A stretch of 19,360 nt of DNA from JAPUIN01 sp041580375 (GTDB lineage: Bacteria > Acidobacteriota > Polarisedimenticolia > Gp22-AA2). Of the stretch, positions 1 to 9,815 are shown one piece after another (within the stretch, counting starts at the first letter, position 1; every line of letters starts with the position of its first letter). Below the pieces are notes generated by a model. It was given only the letters and a program-made list of their open reading frames with translations. It was not told where the DNA came from and searched no databases. The translations under genes and the position numbers were made by a program. Location of the stretch: NCBI GenBank assembly GCA_041580375.1, contig JBFGDZ010000056.1, positions 1 through 19,360 on the forward strand, read 5' to 3'.

Positions 1-787
1 CCATCTCCGGGATGGCGTCCATGTGGATCACGGCGCTGGCGAGCGTCGCCCCCTTCCGGAGGGCGCGCAGGGCGGCGGGGATCAGCCGGCCGGCGGGGGC
101 GAAGAGGATTGCCCGGTCGGCCGGCGCCGGCGCGGCCTCGCCGGCCGCGCCGGCCCAGGCGGCTCCGAGCGAGAGGGCGAGGCGACGGTGCGCCTTCGAG
201 CGCGTGAACACGTACACCTCGCAGCCGCGATGCCGGGCGATCTGGAGCGTGATGTGCGCCGAGCCTCCGAAGCCGAACAGCGCCACGCGGTCCCCCGGCT
301 CCGCCCCCGAGATCCGGAGGGCCCGGAAGCCGATGATGCCGGCGCACAGCAGCGGCGCGGCCGCGACGTCCGAGTAGGCGTCCGGGATGTCGTAGACGAA
401 CTCCTCCGGCGCGACCATGTACTCCGCGTACCCGCCGTCGGCGTGGTAGCCGGTGAAGCGCGCCGCGTCGCAGAGATTCTCGTCCCCTCTCCGGCAGAAA
501 TCGCAGGCGCCGCACGTCCCCTGGAGCCAGGCGACGCCGACGCGGGCGCCGGCGGGCCGCCGCGACGCGCCCGGGCCGCTCCGCTCGATCGTCCCGACCA
601 CCTGGTGTCCCGGCACGATCGGCAGACGGGGAAGCGGGATCTCCCCCTCCGCCACGTGCAGGTCCGTGTGGCACGCGCCGCACGCCCGCACCCGGACGAG
701 CACGTCACCCGGGCCCGGTTCGGGCACGGGACGCTCCAGCATGCGGAGCGGCCCCTTCTCGACGGGGCCCGGTTCGGCGAGGGTCAT
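1..787 (-). CDS. Zinc-dependent alcohol dehydrogenase (MDR superfamily), C-terminus cut by window edge
   Basis: This is a medium-chain, zinc-binding, NAD(P)-dependent alcohol/aldehyde oxidoreductase, probably cytosolic. Only the first 262 residues lie in the window. Visible are the catalytic-zinc motif GACHTDLH (Cys39, His40), PGHQVVG (His61), the four structural-zinc cysteines Cys92, Cys95, Cys98 and Cys106, PLLCAG with the third catalytic ligand Cys148, and a Rossmann glycine motif GFGGSAH near 172-178. The residue after His61 is Gln, where many relatives have Glu. ATG at 787 is chosen; a GTG three codons upstream (796) is also possible. It is divergent from ispG. Family assignment is secure, the substrate is not. 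Confidence 0.9.
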   Translation of the reverse strand, partial: MTLAEPGPVEKGPLRMLERPVPEPGPGDVLVRVRACGACHTDLHVAEGEIPLPRLPIVPGHQVVGTIERSGPGASRRPAGARVGVAWLQGTCGACDFCRRGDENLCDAARFTGYHADGGYAEYMVAPEEFVYDIPDAYSDVAAAPLLCAGIIGFRALRISGAEPGDRVALFGFGGSAHITLQIARHRGCEVYVFTRSKAHRRLALSLGAAWAGAAGEAAPAPADRAILFAPAGRLIPAALRALRKGATLASAVIHMDAIPEM

Positions 788-921
788 GGTTCGCACGGTC
801 CGATCCTAGAAGCCCCCCCGATTCGAGGCAATGGCCGCGTCGGGAGCGCCGCGGCGCGCGGTTCGGGGCGCGGCGTCGCCCCGCGGTTGAGGGGTCGCCG
901 GCCCCCTGATATCATCCGCCC
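788..921. other. Divergent intergenic region between the alcohol dehydrogenase and ispG
   Basis: This 134-base spacer separates two divergent start codons. It holds a perfect 7-bp inverted repeat at 864-870 and 877-883 (CGGGGCG, six-base loop, CGCCCCG) just upstream of the -35 proposed for ispG. The repeat could be an operator or simply a consequence of the high GC content. No small gene is apparent. Confidence 0.4.
887..915 (+). promoter_or_regulatory. Putative sigma70-type promoter of ispG, likely leaderless
   Basis: TTGAGG (887-892) and TATCAT (910-915) are separated by exactly 17 bases, with an extended -10 TG at 907-908. A start site about 7 bases after the -10 falls on or next to the A of the ispG ATG at 922. 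No Shine-Dalgarno sequence precedes that ATG, so leaderless translation fits. Prediction from sequence only. Confidence 0.5.
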
Positions 922-2082
922 ATGAGCGCATCCCCGGCCGTGCGGCGCAATCCCACCCGCACCGTGCGCATCGGACGCGTGGCCATCGGCGACGGCCACC
1001 CGATCGCGGTGCAGAGCATGTGCGCCACGAAGACCTCGGACGTCGAGGCGACGGTGCGCCAGATCGCCGACCTGGAGCGGGCCGGGGCGGATCTGGTGCG
1101 CGTCGCCGTCGACGGCCCCCGCGATGCCGCCGCCCTCGCGCCGATCCGCGACCGCGTCTCCGCCAACCTGTGCGTCGACCTCCAGGAGAATTACCGGCTG
1201 GCCGCGGACGCGGCGCCCCACGTCGACAAGATCCGCTACAACCCCGGCCATCTGTACCATCACGAAAAATCGAAACCGGTGCGCGACAAGGTGGCGTTCG
1301 TGGCCGAGGCGGCGGAGCGGCATGACTGCGCCCTGCGTGTCGGCGTGAACTGCGGGTCGGTCGATCCGGAGAAGGCGGGACGGTTCGGGGACGATTCGGT
1401 CGCCGAGATGGTCGAGTCGGCCGCCGAACACTGCGACATCCTCGACGGGCTGGGATTCACGCGCTACTGCGTGTCGCTGAAGGATTCCGATCCGGCGAAG
1501 GTGATCGACGCCAACCGGCGGTTCGCCGCGAGGCGCCCCGACGTCCCCCTGCACCTGGGCGTGACGGAGGCGGGGCTCCTGCCCGACGGCGCGATCAAGA
1601 CGCGCATCGCGTTCGAGCAGTTGATCCCCCGCGGCATCGGGGACACGATCCGCGTCTCCCTCACCCTGCCGAACGATCGCAAGGGCGAGGAGATCCGGGT
1701 CGGCCGGCGGATCCTGGACGACATCGCCCGCGGCCGGTTCCGCTCGGTTCCGGAGAACCTCTCCGGCCGGCTGAACATCATCTCCTGCCCATCGTGCTCC
1801 CGCGTCGAGAACGAGGCGTTCGTGGATCTCGCGGAGCGGGTGCGCGACATGGCGTCCTTCGCGAGAAACCACGCGATCACGATCGCGGTGATGGGCTGCC
1901 GGGTGAACGGTCCGGGCGAGACGGACGACGCCGATCTCGGCCTCTGGTGCGCGCCGGCGCACGTCAATCTGAAGCGCGGATCGGAATCGATCGGGAGCTT
2001 CGGGTACGACGAGGTCCTGCCGCGCCTGAAGACGGAGATCGACCGGCTGCTGCGGGAGCGGCGGCCCGCGGACGGGGGTTGA
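922..2082 (+). CDS. ispG: 4-hydroxy-3-methylbut-2-en-1-yl diphosphate synthase (IspG/GcpE)
   Basis: This cytosolic [4Fe-4S] enzyme converts 2-C-methyl-erythritol 2,4-cyclodiphosphate to HMBPP, the penultimate step of the MEP isoprenoid pathway. The 386-residue length matches the short bacterial form, without the large insert of plant and some bacterial homologues. The N-terminal TIM-barrel segment shows AVQSMCATKTSDV, IRYNPGH and RVGVNCGS. The C-terminal cluster domain has CPSC (Cys289, Cys292) and MGCRVNGPGE (Cys326 and Glu333), matching the three cysteines plus glutamate that ligate the cluster. It is convergent with the fumarase gene, 14 bases away. Its presence shows that the organism makes isoprenoids by the non-mevalonate route. 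Confidence 0.97.
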   Translation: MSASPAVRRNPTRTVRIGRVAIGDGHPIAVQSMCATKTSDVEATVRQIADLERAGADLVRVAVDGPRDAAALAPIRDRVSANLCVDLQENYRLAADAAPHVDKIRYNPGHLYHHEKSKPVRDKVAFVAEAAERHDCALRVGVNCGSVDPEKAGRFGDDSVAEMVESAAEHCDILDGLGFTRYCVSLKDSDPAKVIDANRRFAARRPDVPLHLGVTEAGLLPDGAIKTRIAFEQLIPRGIGDTIRVSLTLPNDRKGEEIRVGRRILDDIARGRFRSVPENLSGRLNIISCPSCSRVENEAFVDLAERVRDMASFARNHAITIAVMGCRVNGPGETDDADLGLWCAPAHVNLKRGSESIGSFGYDEVLPRLKTEIDRLLRERRPADGG

Positions 2083-2096
2083 TCGGCCGGGGCGGA

Positions 2097-3629
<1,533 letters not shown>

Positions 3630-3673
3630 GATACCACCCTCCGTTCCGCCCGGGTCGGCAGCCCGGTCCGGCC

Positions 3674-5551
3674 TCAGGGGCCCTTCCGTCCGGGCGGGAG
3701 CAGCCCCCAGATCGGCGTCCCGTCCTCCCACTTGTTGTGCGTGATGCGAATCACGTGCCGATCCTCGAGGCGCACGACGAAGATCTCGCCGTACGGCTGC
3801 GGGTTGTAGATCTGCAGAAGGGGCTCCTCGTCGTTGATCCCTCCCCGGTCGGACGCGAAGACGAGCCAGAGGCCGTCGGGCGAGAACTTCGGGTGCATGT
3901 CGAGGCCGGCGTGCCGGGTGACACGCCGCAGGCGGCCGGGCTCGCCGTCCGCCGACAGCTCCACCGTATAGATGTCGAAATCGCCGTCCCGGTTCGAGGA
4001 GAAGGCGACCATGCGCCCGTCGCGGGAGATGCCGGGCATCGTGTCGGTGGCCGGGTCGTCCGTCAGGCGGCGGAGCCCGGTGCCGTCGGGCCGCATGAGA
4101 TAGATCTCGTGATTCCCGTCCCGCCCGCTGCGGAAGACGACGAAGCGCCCGTCGGCCGAGGCGACCGGGAACGCGTCGTTGGCCGAGGAGCGAGGCGTGA
4201 GGTTGACCGTTTCTCCCCCCTCCCGTGAAACCCGGAGAAGGTCGACGTCCGCCCGCTCTCCGGCGAAGGTCGGGCCGGCGGAGAAGATGACGGATCGGCC
4301 GTCGGCCGTCCAGGTCGGCGCCCACGCCTCGTCCCCGCGGGGCCGGAACAACTCCCGGAATCCCGATCCGTCCATCCGCGACACCACGATGCGATCGAAC
4401 CGATCATCGCTGGCCACCCACTCCCCCGCGGGATCGAGCGACGGCGAGAAGCCGCGCACGGCCCGGACCGAGACGCCGCGATCCGGAAGGGAGATCACGG
4501 TCGCGGATCCGGCGACCGCGAACGGGGCCGGCCGGCGGTAGCGGATCACCGCCGCGGCTTCGAGCGGACCCTCGCCGTGCGCGGCGATCCGCCCGCTCGC
4601 CCGATCCACGTCGGGCGCCCATTGGCTGCGACGCTCGTCCCCCACCGTCCGCGGGTCGCCCGCCGACGGCTCCAAGGAGACGATCCGCCACGTCTCCCCG
4701 CGACGCGCCGACCAGTAAACCCGACCGTCACGCGACACGGCGGGCGACAGCGCCGCGCCGGAGGCTCCGGCGACCGGCTCGTCGCCCGCGCCGTCGGCGC
4801 CGATCCGCCTGATCCCCGGCTGCCCGCCGCCGGAGGCGTAATAGTAGATGTGCCGTCCGTCGGGCGACCATGCGGGGGATCCCTCCCATCCGGGCGCCGT
4901 CGTGAGCCGCATGATCCCCGTCCCGTCGTGGTTCATCACGAACAGATCGCTGCCTCCGTAGCCGTTCCGGTTGCTCGCGAAGGCGAGGCGCCGGCCGTCC
5001 GGCGAGAATGCCGGATTGAAGTCCCCCGCGGGGTGTCCCGTGACGTTGACCGCCTCCCCCGCGTCCGAGACGCCATCCGGCCGGAAGGGCATCACCAGGA
5101 TCTCGGCGTTCCCCTGCCGCGTGCTCACGAAAGCCAGCAGCCGGGCGTCCGGAGAGAACGCGGCGGCGTCCTCCATGGCCGGATCGTCGGTGAGAGGCCG
5201 CTCCGGCCCGCCGTCCTTCAGATCGAGAAGCCAGAGATCCGGGCCGCCGCGCCGATCGCTCGTGAAGACCAGCCAGCGGCCGTCCGGAGAGAAGGCCGGG
5301 TTGTAGTCGAGGGCGGGGTCCTGAGTCAGACGGCGCGCCCGGTGCCCCTCCCCCCGGCCCCGAACCGGCTCGAAGAGATAGATGTCCCAGTTGGGAGGGC
5401 GCATCGCCGCGTGCAGGATCACCTCGGCGCGATCGGGGAGTTTCCCCGGTGCGGGTGCCGCGGGCCCGGTCCAGCCGTGGCCGGGCGGCAGGGCCGCGCA
5501 GAAGATGAACGCGGCGCGGAGCAGACGGGTCGCACGGGTGACGGGTCGCAT
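3674..5551 (-). CDS. Secreted PD40/TolB-like beta-propeller protein
   Basis: This 625-residue protein has an N-terminal hydrophobic signal-like segment (about 7-22), so it is probably periplasmic or surface-located. The rest consists of repeated PD40 strands of the form (P/A)xFSPDGxxLxFxSxRxG followed by D(L/I)(W/Y). Clear copies start near residues 84, 129, 179, 225, 410, 459, 505 and 553, enough for one or two propellers. A less repetitive stretch covers about 290-400. Such propellers resemble the C-terminal domain of TolB and usually bind proteins or glycans. No N-terminal TolB domain or peptidase domain is present, so it is not TolB itself. ATG at 5551 is preferred over the adjacent GTG at 5554 because of the spacing from the upstream GGAGG. 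The specific role is unknown. Confidence 0.85.
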   Translation of the reverse strand: MRPVTRATRLLRAAFIFCAALPPGHGWTGPAAPAPGKLPDRAEVILHAAMRPPNWDIYLFEPVRGRGEGHRARRLTQDPALDYNPAFSPDGRWLVFTSDRRGGPDLWLLDLKDGGPERPLTDDPAMEDAAAFSPDARLLAFVSTRQGNAEILVMPFRPDGVSDAGEAVNVTGHPAGDFNPAFSPDGRRLAFASNRNGYGGSDLFVMNHDGTGIMRLTTAPGWEGSPAWSPDGRHIYYYASGGGQPGIRRIGADGAGDEPVAGASGAALSPAVSRDGRVYWSARRGETWRIVSLEPSAGDPRTVGDERRSQWAPDVDRASGRIAAHGEGPLEAAAVIRYRRPAPFAVAGSATVISLPDRGVSVRAVRGFSPSLDPAGEWVASDDRFDRIVVSRMDGSGFRELFRPRGDEAWAPTWTADGRSVIFSAGPTFAGERADVDLLRVSREGGETVNLTPRSSANDAFPVASADGRFVVFRSGRDGNHEIYLMRPDGTGLRRLTDDPATDTMPGISRDGRMVAFSSNRDGDFDIYTVELSADGEPGRLRRVTRHAGLDMHPKFSPDGLWLVFASDRGGINDEEPLLQIYNPQPYGEIFVVRLEDRHVIRITHNKWEDGTPIWGLLPPGRKGP

Positions 5552-5619
5552 CACTTCCCCTCCGTTCGTTCTCCCGCCTTCTCCAACCCCTGTGGTGAGC
5601 GTATTGTAGACTCTTCAGC

Positions 5620-7635
5620 ATGATTCGACTGAATCGAGTGCGCCGCGCCTTCGGCGTGCACGAGGTCCTCAACGGCGTCGACTGGGGCATCCCGCCCCGT
5701 TCCCGGGTCGGGCTCGTCGGTCCGAACGGCTCCGGGAAGACGACGCTGCTGCGCCTGATCGCAGGTCTGGACGAGCCCGACGAGGGGACGATCGACGTCA
5801 CCCCGGGCCAGACCCTCGGGTACCTGCCGCAGGAGGGGGCGCGCCTGGCGGAGGGGACGGTCCTGGAGGCGATCCTCTCCCCTTACGCCGAGGTCGCGGC
5901 GATGGAGGAGGAACTGACGCGACTGCACCACGAGATGGCGAAGGCATCGGGCGAGCACCTGGAGAACCTCATCCGCCATTCGGGGGAACTCCAGCACCGC
6001 TTCGAGGTGGCGGGCGGCTACGAGCTGGAGACCCAGGCGAAGATCATCCTGGGCGGGCTCGGATTCGAACCCGACGATCACGGCCGCCCGCTCCGGGAGT
6101 TCTCGGGCGGCTTCCGCATGCGGGCGGCGCTCGGAGCCCTGCTGCTCCAGAAGCCCGATTTCCTGCTGCTCGACGAGCCGACCAACCATCTCGATCTCGA
6201 CGCGGTGGCCTGGCTCGAGAACTTCCTCGGCGACATCCCCTCCGCGCTCGTCATCGTGTCGCACGACCGCACCTTCCTGAACCGCCTGGTCTCGTCGATC
6301 GCCGAGGTCGATCAGACGCGGGTGCGCGTCTGGGCGGGCCATTACGATCGCTACCGCGCCGCCAAGGAGGAGGAGCGGGAGCTCGCCGGGAAGAAGGCGG
6401 CCCAGGAAGCGCATCGCATCGGGGAGATCGAGCGCTTCATCGAGCGATTCCGGTACAAGGCGACGAAGGCGCGCCAGGTGCAGAGCCGCATCAAGATGCT
6501 GGAGAAGATGGAGCGCACCGAGGTGCTGGCGGAGGATCGCTCCTGGCGCTTCACGTTTCCGTCCGTGCCGCGCTCGGCCGGGCGGGTGGCCCTGCTCTCC
6601 GGCGTGGTGAAGTCCTACTCGGGCCGGGAGGTGCTGCGCGGGCTCGATCTCGAGATCTGGCGCGGCGACCGGATCGCGCTGGTGGGGCCGAACGGCTGCG
6701 GGAAGAGCACGCTGCTGCGCCTCGTGGCCGGGCGCGAGCCGGCCGACGACGGCGCGATCGAGATCGGGGAGAAGGTCGTGCTGCACTATTTCGCGCAGCA
6801 TGTGCTGGAGACGCTGACGCCGGGGCGGACGGTTCTCGAGGAGATGCAGGCCTGGGCTCCCGGCCGGGCGGCCGGCCCGCTCCGATCGCTGCTCGGTATC
6901 TTCCAGTTCTCCGGGGACGACGTGTTCAAGAAGGTCGACGTGCTGAGCGGCGGCGAGAAGAACAGGCTGGCGCTGGCCCGTCTGACGCTCGATCCCGGCA
7001 ACTTTCTCCTGCTGGACGAGCCGACGAACCATCTCGACCTGCCGACGCGGGAGGCGCTCGAGGACGCCCTCGCCGGATTCGGCGGCACGCTGCTCTTCGT
7101 GTCCCACGATCGTTACTTCATCAACAAGGTCGCCACGCGGGTGGCCGCATTCGTCGACAAGAGGCTCGCCCTGTTCGACGGGGGCTACGACGATTACCTC
7201 GCGGCCACCGGCCGCGCCGCCGCGACCGGATCCGGAGGGCCCGCGGCCGGCGCCCGGGCCTCCTCCGGCGCGCCCCCGTCGTCGCGTCGCCGCCGATCCG
7301 CCGCCGGCCCGGCGCCCGGCACCGCCTCCGGCGCCGCGCCCCGGAGGGGCAGGGAACGACGCCGCGCGGTGGCCGAGGCCCGCAACCGTCGCAACAGCCG
7401 CCTGAGGGTCCACCGCGCGCGGATCGCCGATCTGGAATCGTCGATCCTGCCGCTCGAGACGCGCCTCAAGGAGATCGAGAGCGCGCTGGCATCCGAGAGC
7501 ACCTACAAGGAAGCGGGTCTCGCGCGCAGCCTGGGGGAGGAGAAGAAGTCGATCGAGATCGACCTGGCCCACCTGTACGACGCCTGGGACGAAGCCACCA
7601 CCGACCTGCAGCGGGAGGAGGCGCGATCCGGCTGA
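5620..7635 (+). CDS. ABC-F family ATPase (Uup/EttA-like ribosome-associated factor)
   Basis: This soluble protein has two ABC domains and no membrane segments. Proteins of this family act on the ribosomal E site in translation or confer resistance to ribosome-binding antibiotics. Domain 1 has Walker A GPNGSGKTT (34-42), signature FSGGF (from 161) and LLLDEPTNHLDL. Domain 2 has Walker A GPNGCGKST (356-364), signature LSGGEKNR (442-449) and a second LLLDEPTNHLDL (about 464-475). The charged linker FIERFRYKATKARQVQSR is the typical ABC-F interdomain arm. After domain 2 comes a Gly/Ala/Ser/Arg-rich stretch (about 527-590), then a charged C-terminal coiled coil, as in Uup. The ATG at 5620 has no clear Shine-Dalgarno sequence. 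It is divergent from the propeller gene (68-base spacer). The subfamily is not resolved. Confidence 0.93.
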   Translation: MIRLNRVRRAFGVHEVLNGVDWGIPPRSRVGLVGPNGSGKTTLLRLIAGLDEPDEGTIDVTPGQTLGYLPQEGARLAEGTVLEAILSPYAEVAAMEEELTRLHHEMAKASGEHLENLIRHSGELQHRFEVAGGYELETQAKIILGGLGFEPDDHGRPLREFSGGFRMRAALGALLLQKPDFLLLDEPTNHLDLDAVAWLENFLGDIPSALVIVSHDRTFLNRLVSSIAEVDQTRVRVWAGHYDRYRAAKEEERELAGKKAAQEAHRIGEIERFIERFRYKATKARQVQSRIKMLEKMERTEVLAEDRSWRFTFPSVPRSAGRVALLSGVVKSYSGREVLRGLDLEIWRGDRIALVGPNGCGKSTLLRLVAGREPADDGAIEIGEKVVLHYFAQHVLETLTPGRTVLEEMQAWAPGRAAGPLRSLLGIFQFSGDDVFKKVDVLSGGEKNRLALARLTLDPGNFLLLDEPTNHLDLPTREALEDALAGFGGTLLFVSHDRYFINKVATRVAAFVDKRLALFDGGYDDYLAATGRAAATGSGGPAAGARASSGAPPSSRRRRSAAGPAPGTASGAAPRRGRERRRAVAEARNRRNSRLRVHRARIADLESSILPLETRLKEIESALASESTYKEAGLARSLGEEKKSIEIDLAHLYDAWDEATTDLQREEARSG

Positions 7636-7661
7636 GGCGCGCCCGGACGCGGGATCCACGT

Positions 7662-7688
7662 CGCCGGCCTTCCGGTGTTGCGCCGGCG
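7662..7688. repeat. Inverted repeat after the ABC-F gene
   Basis: A perfect 7-bp inverted repeat, CGCCGGC (7662-7668) and GCCGGCG (7682-7688), encloses a 13-base loop. It lies 26 bases after the ABC-F stop codon and overlaps the proposed -35 of the next gene. It has no T-run, so it is not a classic terminator. It could be an operator. Confidence 0.3.
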
Positions 7689-7706
7689 TCGGGCAGGTGA
7701 TATACG
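7678..7706 (+). promoter_or_regulatory. Putative promoter of the small outer-membrane barrel gene
   Basis: TTGCGC (7678-7683) is followed after 17 bases by TATACG (7701-7706), with the extended -10 TG at 7698-7699. The predicted start site near 7713 would leave a short leader carrying GAGGAGGAA just before the ATG at 7732. The -35 is a weak match, but spacing and extended -10 support it. Confidence 0.45.
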
Positions 7707-7731
7707 GGCTTCCCGACAGAGGAGGAACCCC

Positions 7732-8313
7732 ATGACATCCCGATCGCCACTGCGATTGCCGTTCGCGACCCTGATCGTGATCCTCGGCACGCTACTCCTC
7801 GCCGGACCCGCCTCGGCCGAGTCGCAGGGACACTTCAATTTCGTCCTCGGGCAGAAGATGCTCGACGACGATGAATGGGGCAATCTCGACGGACAGGAGG
7901 CGCTGGCGATCGAGTGGACGTGGGGCCGAGAGGACTGGCCGTTTTTCATCGCCACGGACTTCCTCTACTCCACGACGGACGAGGACGTCTCGGGGTTCAA
8001 CTTCGAAGGAACGACCTGGGAGATCGATCTCGGCGTGAGGAAGATCTGGGAGCGCGGAAACGCCCGCCCCTACGTCGGCGGCGGACTCGCCTGGGTGAAC
8101 GGCGAGGCGGACGTGGGAGGCCTCGGTAGCGCCGACGGCAGCGGCCTCGGAGGATGGATCGGAGGCGGCGTCTTCTGGCGCATGGGCGCGCGCTTCAATA
8201 TCGGCTTCGCCGTGCGCCTGTCACGCGCCGAGGCCGACATCGAGGGCACCGATGTGGAGGCCGGCGGTGACTTCGTCGGCCTGACGCTCGGGTGGGGCTG
8301 GCCCGGATACTGA
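7732..8313 (+). CDS. Small outer-membrane beta-barrel protein with signal peptide
   Basis: This 193-residue protein has a Sec signal peptide (hydrophobic core about 11-24, likely cleavage ASA|ES after residue 29). The mature part has alternating hydrophobic and polar residues, with aromatic and Gly-rich strands such as PYVGGGLAWV, GGWIGGGVFW and FVGLTLGWGW, typical of 8-stranded OmpA/OmpW-type barrels. The C-terminus ends in Tyr, in keeping with a barrel-assembly signal. ATG at 7732 is chosen because GAGGAGG precedes it and the signal peptide begins there; the frame is open further upstream. It is tail-to-tail with the tetraheme cytochrome gene, 8 bases apart. No specific function can be read. 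Confidence 0.8.
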   Translation: MTSRSPLRLPFATLIVILGTLLLAGPASAESQGHFNFVLGQKMLDDDEWGNLDGQEALAIEWTWGREDWPFFIATDFLYSTTDEDVSGFNFEGTTWEIDLGVRKIWERGNARPYVGGGLAWVNGEADVGGLGSADGSGLGGWIGGGVFWRMGARFNIGFAVRLSRAEADIEGTDVEAGGDFVGLTLGWGWPGY

Positions 8314-8321
8314 GCCGGCGC

Positions 8322-9395
8322 TCACGGACAGAGCGCGTGCAACCTCGGCGTTCCGTCCGACATCACGCCGTAATCGGTCACCAACGTGTTCCGCACCAGG
8401 TAGAAGAACGCCGTGCCGGCCGCGGGCACCCCGGCGTCGTCCGCGAATGTCATCGGCGTGGCGAGTTCGAGGCAGACGGAGCTCGCGGACCCCGGAAGGA
8501 AGTCCGGCGCGTCGCTGCGGATGACGTCGTACAGCTGACCCGCCGGCGGCTGGTCCGTCCAGGTGAGGCGCACCGGATTCGACGCATCGCCGAAGTCCAC
8601 GCCCTCGATCTCGTCGATCAGACCGTCGCAATCGTTGTCACGCGTGTCGAACCTCTCCGGGGCGCCGGGGAAGGCGTCGGCGTGGGCGTCATCGCAGTCG
8701 GGCGTCTCTCCGTTCGGGCAGGTCGGATCGCCCGGATCGCCGTAACCGTCGCCGTCCGTGTCGACGCAGGTCGGTGGCGCGCAATCGGGGTCGTTCGCGT
8801 CGTAGAGCAGGTCGCCATCGTTGTCGAGGCCGATCCCGTCGGGCGAGAAGGTGACGCGGCTCCAGAAGTCCTCCGTGCCGTCGGCGTTGCAGGGATCCTT
8901 CTGGATCACGTCGGCGCGGACGTAGTACGGCGGCAGCGTGCTCTCCGGGAACGGGGCCGGATCGTTCGTGTGGCAGTCGGCACAGACCTGGCCGTTGTTG
9001 TCGGCCGGCGCCCCCGCGAGCGCGTGGTGCCGCCTGAGCCCGGCGCCGAGGAAGTTCGTCGCCTGCGGCTGGCCGTGACATCCCACGCACCCGAGGCCGC
9101 CCACCTCCCCCGACGAGTTCGTCCGGGGGATGTCTCCCGTGCTCGTGTGGCACAGCCGGCACGTGCCGGTGCCGTTCCTGGTGTGCGCGGAGTGAAGCAG
9201 CGAGCGGTTCACGAAACCTGTGCCGGCGGGTATCTCGTGACACTGCGCGCAGTAGCCCATGCCGCCGGCCTGGTTCGGATCGCGATAGGCCTCGTAGGCT
9301 CCGAGATCGGAGACCCACGCGGCGAGCACGAGCACGGCCACGAGGGCCAGGATCAGAGCCGTCATCGCGTCACGCATCAGGGTCGTCCTCGTCAT
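8322..9395 (-). CDS. Membrane-anchored tetraheme c-type cytochrome with MopE-like metal-binding repeats
   Basis: This 357-residue protein begins with an uncleaved-looking hydrophobic anchor (about 11-27). Four c-type heme motifs follow: CAQCH (49-53), CRLCH (79-83), CVGCH (103-107) and CADCH (138-142). The middle (about 185-265) is rich in Asp/Gly/Cys with DNDGD, DTDGDGYGDP and DCDDAHADAFPGAPE...DNDCDGLIDE, resembling the calcium/copper-binding MopE and thrombospondin-3-like repeats. The C-terminal 90 residues look like a small beta-sandwich (RLTWTDQP...YDVIRSD). The ATG at 9395 sits 6 bases after GGAGG; ATG 9398 is too close. It is divergent from the decaheme-barrel pair. A role in envelope electron transfer is inferred; final location (periplasm or surface) is unclear. 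Confidence 0.85.
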   Translation of the reverse strand: MTRTTLMRDAMTALILALVAVLVLAAWVSDLGAYEAYRDPNQAGGMGYCAQCHEIPAGTGFVNRSLLHSAHTRNGTGTCRLCHTSTGDIPRTNSSGEVGGLGCVGCHGQPQATNFLGAGLRRHHALAGAPADNNGQVCADCHTNDPAPFPESTLPPYYVRADVIQKDPCNADGTEDFWSRVTFSPDGIGLDNDGDLLYDANDPDCAPPTCVDTDGDGYGDPGDPTCPNGETPDCDDAHADAFPGAPERFDTRDNDCDGLIDEIEGVDFGDASNPVRLTWTDQPPAGQLYDVIRSDAPDFLPGSASSVCLELATPMTFADDAGVPAAGTAFFYLVRNTLVTDYGVMSDGTPRLHALCP

Positions 9396-9745
9396 CATTG
9401 ACCTCCCGTCTTCCGGATCCACGCAGCGCGCTCTGCGCCTGTTCTGGCGGCGAATCCGCGCCTCGCACTTTTTTCGTCAGCCGGCCACCCGACCGGCGTC
9501 GCCGCGAAATTCTGTCGCTGCACTCTCCCGTAACAACTCGCAGTTCGATGCTGTGCGTGGACTGAGCAATCAGCGTGCCGATCCCGGGTCGCGCGATGCA
9601 GGAATTCCGCGATCGTGGGATGACCCGGACGGTGATCAATGTCGCCGAAAAAGACAACGTCGACGTTCGATCGATGGCGCGGGCGGAACTCCGGAAGGAA
9701 TTGAAGGCCGGAAACGAACGACGAGAGCGCGATCGCGACGGTCAC

Positions 9746-9774
9746 TTGACAGATTCGGTCCGGAATACTATTAG
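9746..9774 (+). promoter_or_regulatory. Near-consensus sigma70-type promoter for the decaheme-barrel operon
   Basis: A perfect TTGACA (9746-9751) is followed after 17 bases by TATTAG (9769-9774, 4 of 6 matches). The predicted start near 9781 gives a leader of about 300 bases before the ATG at 10084 and coincides with the foot of the hairpin at 9782. It is the best -35 I noticed in the window. Confidence 0.55.
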
Positions 9775-9781
9775 TCATCCG

Positions 9782-9815
9782 CGCGGCCTCCGGGAATCGA
9801 ACTCACGGGGCCGCG
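9782..9815. repeat. Strong hairpin at the 5' end of the predicted leader
   Basis: CGCGGCC (9782-9788), a bulged T, and CCG pair with CGG (9806-9808) and GGCCGCG (9809-9815), about 10 bp with a 13-base loop. The minus-strand reading of the loop contains GTTCGATTC, like a tRNA T-loop, but no complete tRNA can be folded around it. It could stabilise or regulate the decaheme leader transcript, or be a tRNA remnant. Confidence 0.45.

Noticed and set aside
9447..9474. Hairpin followed by T6 resembling a rho-independent terminator on the plus strand
   Set aside because: The stem is only about 4 bp and lies 6 bases from the T-run. No plus-strand gene ends nearby; the nearest ends 1.1 kb upstream.
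9400..9575. c-di-GMP (GEMM) riboswitch before the tetraheme gene, suggested by CACGCACAG on the minus strand
   Set aside because: Only that short string matches. The other conserved GEMM segments, including the GNRA tetraloop and receptor helix, are not visible.
9395..9778. A 127-codon minus-strand open frame overlapping the tetraheme start
   Set aside because: It has no recognisable domain or ribosome-binding site and overlaps the leader of a well-supported gene.
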